The notes under the pieces were generated by a model. That model saw only the letters and a program-made list of their open reading frames with translations, was not told the origin of the DNA and ran no database searches. Shown here in pieces: positions 9,225-17,955 of a stretch of 64,000 nt of DNA (position 1 is the stretch's first letter; each line of letters starts with the position of its first letter). Source of the DNA: Candidatus Accumulibacter affinis (GTDB lineage Bacteria; Pseudomonadota; Gammaproteobacteria; Burkholderiales; Rhodocyclaceae). The stretch spans positions 1-64,000 of the forward strand of contig JADJOT010000011.1 of the NCBI GenBank assembly GCA_016713625.1, read 5' to 3'. The translations under genes were made by a program, and so were the position numbers.

Positions 9225-10807
9225 ATGCAGCAAACCACGCCAGCCATCGCCGCGACCAGCGCGCGGGGGAGGCACTGATCGCCGACAGCGAGTTTTGCGA
9301 CCTGGTCCGCACGCGCAGCCGCCCCTTGCTCGAACTCGCCAGCAGCCTGGTCGCCAGGCGGTCGGGCGAAGTCACCCTGACACGGCCGCTGATCGGCCGC
9401 CTGTTGCTCGAGTCAGGGCAGATGGAAGCCCTGCTCGACGAGTACGGCGCACGCCAGAATCAATACTGGAGCCGGTTCCGCGCCTGGATGGCGGCGCTCA
9501 AGAACTTCGCCCGCATCGGCGAGGCGCTTGCCTACCTACAGCGCCGCCTGCCTGCCTACCGGCTCCTGCCCATCGAAGCAGACTTCCAGGCGGCTACCGG
9601 CGAACGGCTGCAGCTCCTGACTGGCATCGTCGCCGAGGTTGCCGCCGGCCTGCTGGTGGAGGCACGACGGGTTGGCGTCGAGGTCAACCGCATCGCCTCG
9701 CCCGCCGAGGATTTCGGCGAACGTTTGCCGCCTGGCCGCCTGGCCCACAACCGCGATGACCGGATCATCGGCGACACCGCCAGCACCGTCACGCATCTGG
9801 CCACCGAATTTCTCAACCTGGCGGCCGAGAGCGATCTGCTGCGCGCCTCGGCGCGGATCCCGCCGGAGGACTATGCCGCGAGCTTCCCGGACCCGGTCAG
9901 CGAGGAGCGGCTGCGCCAGCTCGCCTTCCGCTTCCACAACCTGCAATCGCTCTACGACACCCACGTCGCCGGCACCTGCATCGAAACCTCGGACACCGAC
10001 CTGCCGATCCTGCGTGGCCACGCCAGCATCATCTATCACCTGCTCGAGATCGCTACCGACCTGGCCCACTATTACGAGCGCCACGTGAGTCCGCGCACCG
10101 GCGACGCCGTGCTGCGCGAACGGGCGGTGGTGGATGCCGAGGTCACCATGACAACCTTGTTTGCCTACGCCATGGCCTTCTCCAGCGACTACCTGGCCGG
10201 CGGCCAGCGCGTCTGCCAGGGCATTCTGCACCGCTACGCCGAGTCAGGGCGCCTGGACCTGCCGGTACCCTGCTACCGGGGCTTTCATGTTCGTCCATCC
10301 AACCTGGTGGCGCGCATCGTCGCCCACTATGGCAGCGCGGTGCAGATGGACCTGGATGGCAAGCTCTTCGATGCCGCCTCGCCCTTCGACCTCTTCCGTG
10401 CCAACGAGACCATCAATGCCCGCAAGCGCCGCTGGCTGGCGTCGGAAATTGCCCGTGTCCATCCCGAACGCTCCGGCGTCTGCGAACCAGCGGCGACTGC
10501 CGCCGCCGTCCTGGCGATCGTGCATCGCCTTGCCGATGCGGGAAAGATCGTGCTCTACCGCCAGCCTCTGCAGCTCTCCGACGAGATCGGCCACCGCGAG
10601 GGCAGCGTTCTCGAAAACACCGTCGCCGAGATCGCACAGTTGCAGGCCACGGGCCAGCTCGACATCCGCACCGACCTGACGGTGGCCTTCATTGGCGACC
10701 AGCGCGTCCTTGCTGACCTGGATACCCTGGCGCGCCACGGCTACGGCGAGGATGCCTTCGGCAACAACGTGGCGCTGCCGAAGACGCTATCGTATTTGCG
10801 GCGTTGA
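9225..10807 (+). pseudogene. Large protein with embedded HPr-like segment, frameshifted near the start
   Basis: The ATG at 9225 follows GAGGGAGAAATGAC, and reading runs 14 codons before shifting. Adding one G to the run of five at 9265-9269 (ARG-EAL) joins it to a 500-residue frame ending at 10807. The protein is mainly helical. Residues around 349-360 read CYRGFHVRPSNLVARI, resembling the phosphohistidine loop of HPr (H-x-R-P followed by a helix). This suggests a link to the phosphotransferase regulatory chain, but no EI or EII domain is seen. Function is otherwise unknown. The G-run makes a base-count error, or less likely slippage, the probable cause of the break. Confidence 0.6.
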
Positions 10808-10924
10808 TGTGAAAGTCGCGTCAGCGACTCACGATGGTAACGGTTTCGCCAATGCTCATGAGTCGCTCGTGTTGCGCACAGGGTCTCGTTGTAAGATGGC
10901 GACTCTAGCCTTCCAGGAGTGTCG

Positions 10925-11374
10925 ATGATGAGTCGCAGGGTAGTTCTTTTCCTCGTTGCATGGATGTTCTTGCTGCCAGTTCACGCCGAGGTGGTCGAGG
11001 TCGATAATGCCCAGCTGGCACGCCTGCTGGCTGCCGGGGTGCCGATCATTGACATTCGTACCGAGGGTGAATGGAGGGAGAGCGGGATCGTGTCGGGCAG
11101 CAAGCTGCTGACTTTTTTCGATGAGCGCGGTCGTTCCGATCCGCCTGCCTGGTTGCAGAAGGTGCAAGGTGTGGCGAAGCCCGCGCAGCCGGTAATCGTG
11201 ATCTGCCGCAGCGGCAACCGTACCAGGGCGGCGAGCCAGTTCCTGTCGGAGCAGGCGGGGTACCAGATGGTGTACAACGTGAAGGGCGGCATTCGCGCCT
11301 GGGAGAAGGAGGGTCGGCCGCTGACTCCATGGACCAGCACGCTGGCAAATTGCCCCGCCGGAGTGGCCTGCTGA
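10925..11374 (+). CDS. Secreted rhodanese-like protein
   Basis: About 149 aa. Residues 1-20 form a signal peptide (MMSRRVVLFLVAWMFLLPVHA), so the single rhodanese domain acts in the periplasm. The active loop CRSGNRTR carries the catalytic cysteine, and the upstream IIDIRTEGEW and downstream GGIRAWEKEG motifs are complete. Such proteins move or bind sulfane sulfur, or act as redox-active binding modules. AGGAG at 10914-10918 supports either ATG at 10925 or 10928. It stands between the HPr-like gene and the convergent macro-domain gene. Confidence 0.88.
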   Translation: MMSRRVVLFLVAWMFLLPVHAEVVEVDNAQLARLLAAGVPIIDIRTEGEWRESGIVSGSKLLTFFDERGRSDPPAWLQKVQGVAKPAQPVIVICRSGNRTRAASQFLSEQAGYQMVYNVKGGIRAWEKEGRPLTPWTSTLANCPAGVAC

Positions 11375-11395
11375 GTCCATGCGCGAGCAAGGAAC

Positions 11396-11914
11396 TCAGT
11401 CGGCTGTCTGGGCGAGCAGATCGTGGTAGACCCACAGGTCATGCGTCGAGAAGCAGCAGAAGAGCACCTCCTCGATGTGCCCGTGGTCCTGCACCGACGA
11501 ACGCACTGTGGACACGGCGATCCTGGCCGCTTGCTCGATGGGATAGCCATAGATGCCGGTGCTGATGCTCGGGATCGCCAGGCGAACGACTCCTTTGCTG
11601 GCGGCAAGCTCGATCGATCGCCGGTAACAGGAGGCGAGCAACTCGGGTTCGCCACTGCTGCCGCCGCGCCAGACCGGACCGACGGTATGAATGACGTACC
11701 TGGCCGGCAGGCGATAGCCATTGCTTAGCTTGGCGTCGCCGGTCTGGCAGCCGCCGAACCGCCGGCATTCCTTGAGCAATTCGGGGCCAGCGGCACGGTG
11801 GATTGCGCCGTCCACACCGCCGCCGCCAAGCAGCGACGAGTTGGCCGCGTTCACAATGGCGTCGAGCGCCAGGGTGGTGATGTCGGCTTGCAGCGCACGG
11901 AGTCGGGCTGGCAT
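11396..11914 (-). CDS. Macro domain protein (O-acetyl-ADP-ribose deacetylase type)
   Basis: 172 aa, essentially a single macro domain. Key features: ADITTLALDAIVNAANSSLLGGGGVDGAIH (start of the ADP-ribose pocket; residues 9-38), GDAKLSNGYRLPARYVIHTVGP, and the phosphate loop SISTGIYGYP near residue 120. Enzymes of this YmdB/MacroD type hydrolyse O-acetyl-ADP-ribose or remove mono-ADP-ribose from proteins in the cytoplasm. The gene is convergent with the rhodanese gene (21-nt gap). The family call is firm; the in vivo substrate is not. Confidence 0.92.
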   Translation of the reverse strand: MPARLRALQADITTLALDAIVNAANSSLLGGGGVDGAIHRAAGPELLKECRRFGGCQTGDAKLSNGYRLPARYVIHTVGPVWRGGSSGEPELLASCYRRSIELAASKGVVRLAIPSISTGIYGYPIEQAARIAVSTVRSSVQDHGHIEEVLFCCFSTHDLWVYHDLLAQTAD

Positions 11915-12130
11915 GGCGTCATGGCCTTCAAGGTTTGGCTGTTGGCCCGACAGCGGGCTGCCGGGTCAAGTGAAATTCTGGCGCCGGGGTGCCGTCTGCC
12001 ATGGTGCCGTGCGCCAGCGCAGGCCAGCAAACTATTTCCCCGGTAGACCATGAGGAAGCTATAATACTCGGCTTTTTCCACCTTGCTCCACCGTTCGCAT
12101 GGCGGGGGGCTTCAACCACAAGGAGTGTTC

Positions 12131-12526
12131 GTGCGCCATTATGAAATCGTTCTAATCGTCCATCCGGACCAGAGTGAACAGGTCCCGGCGATGGTCGAGC
12201 GGTACAAGTCGCTGATCACTACCCGCGCGGGGCAGATTCACCGTCTCGAAGACTGGGGACGCCGCCAACTTGCCTATCCGATCCAGAAGTTGCACAAGGC
12301 GCACTATGTTCTGATGAACATCGAGTGTGATGGCGCGACGCTGACGGAACTCGAACATGGCTTCAAGTTCAACGATGCGATTCTTCGCCATCTGACGATC
12401 AAGACGAAACGTGCGGTCAGCACGCCTTCGCCGATGATGAAGGACGAGAAGTCCAAGTCGCTGCTGGAAGTCCGTGAGCCGGCGCCGGCCGAGGCTGCCG
12501 CACCTGCCGAGCAGCCGGCCGCCTGA
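12131..12526 (+). CDS. rpsF: 30S ribosomal protein S6
   Basis: 131 aa with a GTG start at 12131, chosen because AGGAG lies 5 nt upstream and the first residues MRHYEIVLIVHPDQSEQV match the family start; the in-frame ATG further upstream lacks support. The conserved core (HRLEDWGRRQLAYPIQKLHKAHY) is intact and the C-terminus has the usual acidic/alanine-rich tail. S6 binds S18 on the 30S platform. First gene of the rpsF-priB-rpsR-rplI operon, whose layout is standard in betaproteobacteria. Confidence 0.97.
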   Translation: MRHYEIVLIVHPDQSEQVPAMVERYKSLITTRAGQIHRLEDWGRRQLAYPIQKLHKAHYVLMNIECDGATLTELEHGFKFNDAILRHLTIKTKRAVSTPSPMMKDEKSKSLLEVREPAPAEAAAPAEQPAA

Positions 12527-12540
12527 TTGTCGAGGCTCTG

Positions 12541-12870
12541 CTGAATCGCGTCGAGCTTACCGGAACCCTGATTGAGCGCAAGGCACTACGTTTTACGCCA
12601 GCCGGTGTGCCGGTCATCGAATGTCTGATCGGACACCAGTCAGAACAGCTTGAAGCGGGCAGCCCACGCCATGTCGAGTGCGAAGTCCAGGCGATTGCCC
12701 TGGGCACGACGGCACAGTGGCTGCAGGCAGCAAGTCCCGGAGCGGCGCTCCGCCTGAGCGGTTTTCTCGCCGCCCGCAGCCGAAACAGCAGGCAGCCGAG
12801 ACTGCATATCACTACGATCGAATTTGTCGAAGGAAATCAAGATGGCAAGGTTCTTCAAGAAGAAGGATGA
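12541..12870 (+). CDS. priB: Primosomal replication protein N (PriB)
   Basis: OB-fold single-stranded-DNA-binding protein of the replication restart primosome. The conserved sequence (NRVELTGTLIERKALRFTPA ... ECLIGHQSEQ ... LHITTIEFVEGN) begins right at 12541. No ATG, GTG or TTG lies there, and the codon in first position is CTG, with GAGG 5 nt upstream (12532-12535). The first ATG or GTG (GTG at 12607) would remove a strand of the fold. I therefore propose a CTG start. The frame also runs past the usual VEGN end and overlaps rpsR by 29 nt. Confidence 0.85.
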   Translation: MNRVELTGTLIERKALRFTPAGVPVIECLIGHQSEQLEAGSPRHVECEVQAIALGTTAQWLQAASPGAALRLSGFLAARSRNSRQPRLHITTIEFVEGNQDGKVLQEEG

Positions 12871-13117
12871 AAAGAATGTCAAGAAGCGTGGCAGTGGTCT
12901 GTTCAAGCGGCGCAAGTTCTGCCGCTTTACTGCCGAGAAGATGGAAGAGATCGACTACAAGGATGTCGATCTGTTCAAGGAATACATCGCCGAAAACGCC
13001 AAGATCATGCCGGCGCGACTGACCGGCACCAAGGCCGGTTACCAGCGCATGCTGTCGGTGGCCATCAAGCGCGCGCGCTTCCTGGCGCTGCTGCCGTACA
13101 CCGATAATCACCAGTAG
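12842..13117 (+). CDS. rpsR: 30S ribosomal protein S18
   Basis: 91 aa. Typical S18 core (FKRRKFCRFTAEKMEEIDYKD, then MPARLTGTKAGYQR and IKRARFLALLPYTDNHQ). The N-terminus is unusually lysine-rich (MARFFKKKDEKNVKKR). The ATG at 12842 follows AAGGAAATCAAG and lies inside the end of priB, so translation is probably coupled. S18 pairs with S6 on the 30S platform. Confidence 0.97.
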   Translation: MARFFKKKDEKNVKKRGSGLFKRRKFCRFTAEKMEEIDYKDVDLFKEYIAENAKIMPARLTGTKAGYQRMLSVAIKRARFLALLPYTDNHQ

Positions 13118-13126
13118 GAGACGACG

Positions 13127-13585
13127 ATGCAAATCATTCTGATGGAGAAAGTCGCCAACCTCGGCAACCTCGGGGATCTGCTCAAGGTGAAGGACGGCTA
13201 TGCACGCAACTTCCTGATTCCAAAGGGGAAAGCAAAGCGTGCGACGCCTGCCGCGCTGAAGGAGTTCGAGGCCAAGCGCGCCGAGCTCGAAAGTGCCGCC
13301 GCCGACAGGGTGGCTGCCGCGCAAGCGTACGCCGAAAAGCTCGGTGGCGTGGTCGTGACGATTGCGCGGAAAGCCGGCGTCGATGGCCGTCTGTTCGGAT
13401 CGGTGACCAACTTTGACGTCGCCGATGGCCTGAAAGCACTCGGATTCGAGGTCGAAAAATCCGCCATTCGCATGCCCGCTGGTCCGCTCAAGACGGTTGG
13501 CGAGACGCCACTGGAAGTAGTACTGCACAGCGATGTTCTGGCGACGATCACGGTTGCCGTGGTTGTGGAACAGATGAAGCTGTAG
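13127..13585 (+). CDS. rplI: 50S ribosomal protein L9
   Basis: 152 aa, full length. The N-terminal domain has the signature MQIILMEKVANLGNLGD and VKDGYARNFLIPKGKA, followed by the long connecting helix and the C-terminal 23S-binding domain (GVDGRLFGSVTN). Located 9 nt after rpsR behind AGGAGACGACG. Last gene of the ribosomal operon, followed by a strong terminator. Confidence 0.97.
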   Translation: MQIILMEKVANLGNLGDLLKVKDGYARNFLIPKGKAKRATPAALKEFEAKRAELESAAADRVAAAQAYAEKLGGVVVTIARKAGVDGRLFGSVTNFDVADGLKALGFEVEKSAIRMPAGPLKTVGETPLEVVLHSDVLATITVAVVVEQMKL

Positions 13586-13614
13586 GTGACCTTTACGGCG
13601 CCGCTGACGCCGAC

Positions 13615-13646
13615 AAAAAAGCCTTGCCCCGGGGCAAGGCTTTTTT
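13615..13646 (+). terminator. Intrinsic terminator after rplI
   Basis: Perfect inverted repeat AAAAAAGCCTTGCCCC / GGGGCAAGGCTTTTTT centred at 13630/13631, ending in six T residues. It closes the rpsF operon 30 nt after the rplI stop and, being symmetric, could work on both strands. dnaB starts 16 nt later. Confidence 0.9.
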
Positions 13647-13661
13647 ACGAAGCGGATTCTG

Positions 13662-15026
13662 ATGTCTGACGCGACACTGGCCCATTTGCGCGTGCCGCCG
13701 CATTCGCTCGAGGCCGAGCAGTCGGTGCTCGGCGGCCTGCTGCTCGACAACGCCGCTTTCGACAAGATCGCCGACGTGATGGCCGAAGGCGATTTCTATC
13801 GCGATGAGCACAAGCGCATCTACCGGCAGATTCGCAAACTCCTGGAGCGTGGCAAGCCAGCCGATGCGGTGACGGTGGCGGAAAGCCTCGATCAGGCGGG
13901 GGAGGGCAACGCCACCGGCGGGCTGGCCTACCTCGGCGAACTGGCGGCGAACACCCCTTCGGCGGCGAACATCCGGCGTTACGCCGAAATCGTCCGTGAA
14001 CGGGCGATTCTGCGGCAGCTGGTGACCGCTGGCGACGAGATCGCCGGCAGCGCGCTCAACCCGCTCGGCCGTGATCCGAAGACTTTGCTCGATGAGGCCG
14101 AGGCGAAGGTCTTTGCGATTGCCGAAGGCGGTTTCCGCTACCAGTCCGGCTTCGTGCATATCAACCCACTGCTGACGCAGGTGGTGGAGCGTATCCAGGA
14201 ACTGCACGACCGCGACAATCCTTCGGACATCACTGGTGTGCCGACCGGCTATCACGATCTCGACTCGAAAACCTCCGGCCTGCAGGGCGGCGATCTGTTG
14301 ATCGTCGCCGGTCGGCCGTCGATGGGCAAGACCTCGTTCGCGCTGAATATTGCCGAGCATGTAGCCATTGAAGTCGGTCTGCCGGTCGCCATTTTCTCGA
14401 TGGAGATGGGTGGAACGCAGCTCGCCATGCGCATGCTGTCTTCGGTTGGTCGGCTCGATGCGCATCGCGTCCGTACCGGCCGTCTCAATGACGACGAATG
14501 GTCGCGCCTGTCCTTTGCCCTCGGCAAGATGCACGAAGCGCCGATTTACATCGACGAAACCCCGGCGCTCAACCCGATCGACCTGCGGGCGCGGGCGCGT
14601 CGGCTGCACCGCCAGTGCGGCAAGCTCGGGCTGATCGTCATCGACTACCTGCAGTTGATGTCCGCCACTTCGCACGGTGAGAACCGGGCTACCGAAATCT
14701 CGGAGATTTCACGATCGCTGAAAGGTCTGGCGAAGGAATTGGGCGTACCGCTGATGGCCTTGTCGCAGCTCAACCGCTCGCTTGAACAACGGCCGAACAA
14801 GCGCCCGGTGATGTCCGACCTGCGCGAATCGGGCGCCATCGAACAGGACGCCGACGTGATCATGTTCATCTACCGCGACGAGGTGTACAACCCGGATACG
14901 CCCGAGAAAGGGGTCGCCGAGATCATCATCAGCAAGCAGCGCAATGGCCCGATCGGTACCACTCGCCTGACTTTTCTTGGCGAATACACGCGTTTCGAGA
15001 ACTTCGCCGCGCCAGGTTCGTACTGA
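13662..15026 (+). CDS. dnaB: Replicative DNA helicase DnaB
   Basis: 454 aa, the usual length. N-terminal domain begins PPHSLEAEQSVLGGLLLDN; the RecA-like motor holds Walker A GRPSMGKTSF near residue 215 and the conserved IVIDYLQLM and ESGAIEQDADV motifs in the C-terminal half. DnaB is the ring helicase that unwinds the replication fork, loaded by DnaC or DnaA. Its position directly after rpsF-priB-rpsR-rplI is the standard arrangement in proteobacteria. No intein is visible. Confidence 0.97.
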   Translation: MSDATLAHLRVPPHSLEAEQSVLGGLLLDNAAFDKIADVMAEGDFYRDEHKRIYRQIRKLLERGKPADAVTVAESLDQAGEGNATGGLAYLGELAANTPSAANIRRYAEIVRERAILRQLVTAGDEIAGSALNPLGRDPKTLLDEAEAKVFAIAEGGFRYQSGFVHINPLLTQVVERIQELHDRDNPSDITGVPTGYHDLDSKTSGLQGGDLLIVAGRPSMGKTSFALNIAEHVAIEVGLPVAIFSMEMGGTQLAMRMLSSVGRLDAHRVRTGRLNDDEWSRLSFALGKMHEAPIYIDETPALNPIDLRARARRLHRQCGKLGLIVIDYLQLMSATSHGENRATEISEISRSLKGLAKELGVPLMALSQLNRSLEQRPNKRPVMSDLRESGAIEQDADVIMFIYRDEVYNPDTPEKGVAEIIISKQRNGPIGTTRLTFLGEYTRFENFAAPGSY

Positions 15027-15050
15027 GCGCTCGCCGACCGACTGGCGTGT

Positions 15051-16364
15051 TCAACCGTCGACGCGGCTGGCGCTGACGGTGTAGCTGAAGCGGTGGGTGT
15101 CCGAACTGTCGAAACGTACACCCGCGGCCTCCGCCTGGGGCAAGACCAGGAAAGGCAGAGGTCCGCCGCTTGCGCCGTAGAGACTGACATCCTGGGCCGA
15201 ATTGTAGGCGATCCAGTTCATCTCCCAGAAACCAAACAGCAGCTTGCGGAGAACTACCAGTTTCGGGTCACCGTTGCTCAGGCGTTCATCGTGGATGGCT
15301 TTGCGTACATCTGCTGGATCGACCGGAATCCAGCCATAACCCGGCGTGTAGAACTCGGCGCGACAGTGCTGCGCGGCGCGCAGGTTGCCGGTGGCGCCGA
15401 GGGACGCAAATAGCCGCGAACCGTCAACGCGCAGCCCGAAAACCGGACGCGCCGGAATGCCGATCGATCGACAGAGGCCGACGAAGAGCAGGGCGATGTC
15501 GGCACTTTTCCCACCCAACTGACCACTGTCGAGCATGGCTTCGACATCACCTCTGCCAATGCCGCTTTGCGATGGATCGTACGACGTGTTTTCGATCACC
15601 CAGTCGTAAATCGCCTTGCCCTGGGCTACCGGATCCTTGATTCGACCAATTGCCCGCTCGGCGGTACGGCGCACCAGCCCGTCGGTCGGCACCAGATTGC
15701 TGGATTGCAGGCTGCGACGGAGGACTTCGCCACGTTCGGGGATGCTGCCACGCCGGGTAATGTCGAAATGGCGTTCCTGCTTGGCCACCTGGCTGAGCAA
15801 CTGCAGTTGCGGTGCACCGCTACCGTCTTTCCAGTCGGCGTAAAACACCTCCAATTCCGCCACCGGGTCACGGTAGATGCCGGCGCTGTCAAAATTGCCT
15901 CGCCAGCTATGACCCAGCGAACGTTGCCAGAAGGTGTCCTTGTACTGAGCCAGCGGAATCCACACCCGCAGCTTGCCTTTGACGCTATTGATCGCGATCT
16001 GCGAAGTGAGGTCGTAGTTTCGCCAGCTGGGAAGCGGTTCGTCGGGCAGGCTGATGGCGTTGCGCTGTTCGACCGGGGCGGCTGGCGGTGGCGGGCTCGC
16101 TGCAGCTGCCGCCGGGGTTTCCACCGGTCGGTAGCTATGTCTAGCTCGCGTGCCGGATCTGCTGCTGCTCCTGCTGGTCGCTTTGCCGCTACCCTTGGCG
16201 CTACCTTTGGCGCTCGTTTTGCCGGCGGCAGGTTTGCTACCGCCGTGCGCTGCCGCTTTGGCCGCTGCCGCGGGGCTGGCATTCTTCTTGTTGACGGCGA
16301 TCGCCGAAGCCGGGGTCAGTAGTGAAAGAACTGCAGAAGCAGCAAGGAAATCACGTCGTTTCAA
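15051..16364 (-). CDS. Transglutaminase-like protein with Tat signal; catalytic Cys replaced by Ser
   Basis: Start set at the TTG at 16364, 4 nt after GGAGAG, giving LKRRDFLAASAVLSLLTPASA, a twin-arginine-type signal. An alanine/lysine/serine-rich linker (residues 25-100) follows, then a transglutaminase-core domain near residues 250-380. The histidine and aspartate positions are present (AAQHCRAEFY, VDPADVRKA). The position where the family has the nucleophilic cysteine (GKCADI) reads GKSADI. If correct the protein is not a normal cysteine-dependent transglutaminase or protease. It would act outside the cytoplasm. Neighbours (dnaB, phoH) give no clue. Confidence 0.8.
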   Translation of the reverse strand: MKRRDFLAASAVLSLLTPASAIAVNKKNASPAAAAKAAAHGGSKPAAGKTSAKGSAKGSGKATSRSSSRSGTRARHSYRPVETPAAAAASPPPPAAPVEQRNAISLPDEPLPSWRNYDLTSQIAINSVKGKLRVWIPLAQYKDTFWQRSLGHSWRGNFDSAGIYRDPVAELEVFYADWKDGSGAPQLQLLSQVAKQERHFDITRRGSIPERGEVLRRSLQSSNLVPTDGLVRRTAERAIGRIKDPVAQGKAIYDWVIENTSYDPSQSGIGRGDVEAMLDSGQLGGKSADIALLFVGLCRSIGIPARPVFGLRVDGSRLFASLGATGNLRAAQHCRAEFYTPGYGWIPVDPADVRKAIHDERLSNGDPKLVVLRKLLFGFWEMNWIAYNSAQDVSLYGASGGPLPFLVLPQAEAAGVRFDSSDTHRFSYTVSASRVDG

Positions 16365-16423
16365 TCGACTCTCCGGTAAGCGTGGGAACCTGATCGCGCG
16401 CCGCCGGCAGCACGGATCGGTGG

Positions 16424-16460
16424 CCAAAAACAACCGGGCCGTGTCACAAGACACGGCCCG
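16424..16460 (-). terminator. Intrinsic terminator after phoH
   Basis: On the minus strand an 11-bp stem CGGGCCGTGTC / GACACGGCCCG with a TTGT loop, followed by GTTGTTTTTGG. It ends the PhoH transcript and separates it from the transglutaminase gene 60 nt further on. Confidence 0.85.
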
Positions 16461-16475
16461 ACAAGGTTGCAAGAA

Positions 16476-17903
16476 TTATAACACCTCAGCGGCGTAGTCC
16501 GCGAGACGGGAACGCTCACCACGTTGCAGGGTGATGTGGCCAGCGTGTTTCCAGCCCTTGAAGCGATCGACTACGTAGGTCAGGCCGGAACTTCCCTCGG
16601 TCAGATAGGGGGTATCGATCTGCGCGATGTTGCCGAGGCAGATCACCTTGGTGCCGGGTCCGGCGCGCGTGATCAGGGTCTTCATCTGCTTTGGCGTCAG
16701 GTTTTGTGCTTCGTCGATGATCAGGAACTTGTTGAGGAAGGTGCGGCCGCGCATGAAGTTGAGCGATTTGATCTTGATGCGATTGCGAATCAGATCGCGG
16801 GTAGCCGCGCGACTCCAGTCACCGGTATCGTCCTCACTCTTGTTGAGGACCTCGAGGTTGTCTTCGAGGGCGCCCATCCATGGCCCCATTTTTTCTTCTT
16901 CGGTGCCTGGCAGAAAACCGATGTCTTCACCGACCGGCACGGTTACACGAGTCATGATGATTTCAGTGTAGCGCTTGCCCTCGAATACCTGGGTGAGTCC
17001 GGCAGCGAGTGTGAGCAGTGTCTTGCCGGTACCCGCCTGGCCGAGCAGGGTGACAAAATCGACCTCCGGATTCATCAAGAGATTGAACGCAAAGTTCTGC
17101 TCGCGATTGCGCGCCGTGATTCCCCAGACATTATTCTTCAGGTGGGTGTAGTCGGTCAGTGTCTCGATCTCGGCCGTTGGACCGGAGATTTCGCGGACGA
17201 TGGCGTACAGCGGTCGTTCCGCTTCCTGAAAAAGGAACTGGTTGACCAGCAGTTGTGCGCAAAGTGGCCCCTTCAGGCGGTAACGCGTGCGACCATCCTG
17301 CTTGCGGGATTCGATGTCCTGACCCTGCGTTTCCCAGAAATCGGGCGCCAGTTCGAGCATTCCGGTGTACAGGAGGTCGCTGTCTTCGAGCACCTTGTCG
17401 TTGAAGTAGTCCTGCGCCTGCAACCCGAGGAGGCGGGCCTTGATGCGCATGTTGATGTCCTTGGAGACGAGGATCACCGGACGCTCCGGATGTCGACCTT
17501 GCAGGTCGAAGACGACCGCCAGAATCTGGTTGTCGACCTTGGTCGTCGGCAATCCTGCCGGCAGGTCGCCGGCGATTGCTTCGGTCTGCAGGAAGAGACG
17601 GCCACTGGCGAGTTTACGCGACGGTCCGTAGAGCTGGATGCCCTGGTCAATCGCCGCGTCCACACTGCTGACAATCTCATCGAGCGTACGCGTCACCTGG
17701 CGGGCATTGCGGGCAATTTCCGACATGCCTTTCTTGTGGTTGTCGAGTTCCTCCAGGGTCATCATCGGCAGGAAGACATCGTGTTCCTGGAAGCGGTAGA
17801 CGCTGGTCGGATCATGCATCAGGACATTGGTATCGAGGACGAAGATTTTCCCTGGTGCTGCGGCAGGGTCGTGCCTGAGGCTGACTGCGGTCGTGCGGGC
17901 CAT
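16476..17903 (-). CDS. PhoH family ATPase with N-terminal PIN domain
   Basis: 475 aa. The N-terminal PIN-like ribonuclease domain (VLDTNVLMHDP near residue 25, with further acidic residues around EELD, VSKDINMR) is followed by a PhoH ATPase domain: Walker A GQAGTGKTLLTLAAG near residue 292, FIIDEAQNLTP near residue 390 (Walker B). This is the PhoH2/YlaK arrangement, thought to be an RNA helicase-nuclease. Cytoplasmic. It lies downstream of bcp on the same strand. Confidence 0.93.
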   Translation of the reverse strand: MARTTAVSLRHDPAAAPGKIFVLDTNVLMHDPTSVYRFQEHDVFLPMMTLEELDNHKKGMSEIARNARQVTRTLDEIVSSVDAAIDQGIQLYGPSRKLASGRLFLQTEAIAGDLPAGLPTTKVDNQILAVVFDLQGRHPERPVILVSKDINMRIKARLLGLQAQDYFNDKVLEDSDLLYTGMLELAPDFWETQGQDIESRKQDGRTRYRLKGPLCAQLLVNQFLFQEAERPLYAIVREISGPTAEIETLTDYTHLKNNVWGITARNREQNFAFNLLMNPEVDFVTLLGQAGTGKTLLTLAAGLTQVFEGKRYTEIIMTRVTVPVGEDIGFLPGTEEEKMGPWMGALEDNLEVLNKSEDDTGDWSRAATRDLIRNRIKIKSLNFMRGRTFLNKFLIIDEAQNLTPKQMKTLITRAGPGTKVICLGNIAQIDTPYLTEGSSGLTYVVDRFKGWKHAGHITLQRGERSRLADYAAEVL

Positions 17904-17955
17904 ACGAGTGCTTCCGGAGTCGGGTCGGGCTGAGTCGTCGATCAGCGATCAGCGA

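Noticed and set aside
9261..9275. Phase variation through the G run in the HPr-like gene
   Set aside because: The run is only five bases and the same one-base pattern recurs in many unrelated genes, so a sequence-length error is more likely.
8803..9375. Minus-strand frame between patatin and the HPr-like gene
   Set aside because: No domain, no convincing start; arginine/serine-rich composition typical of a shadow frame.
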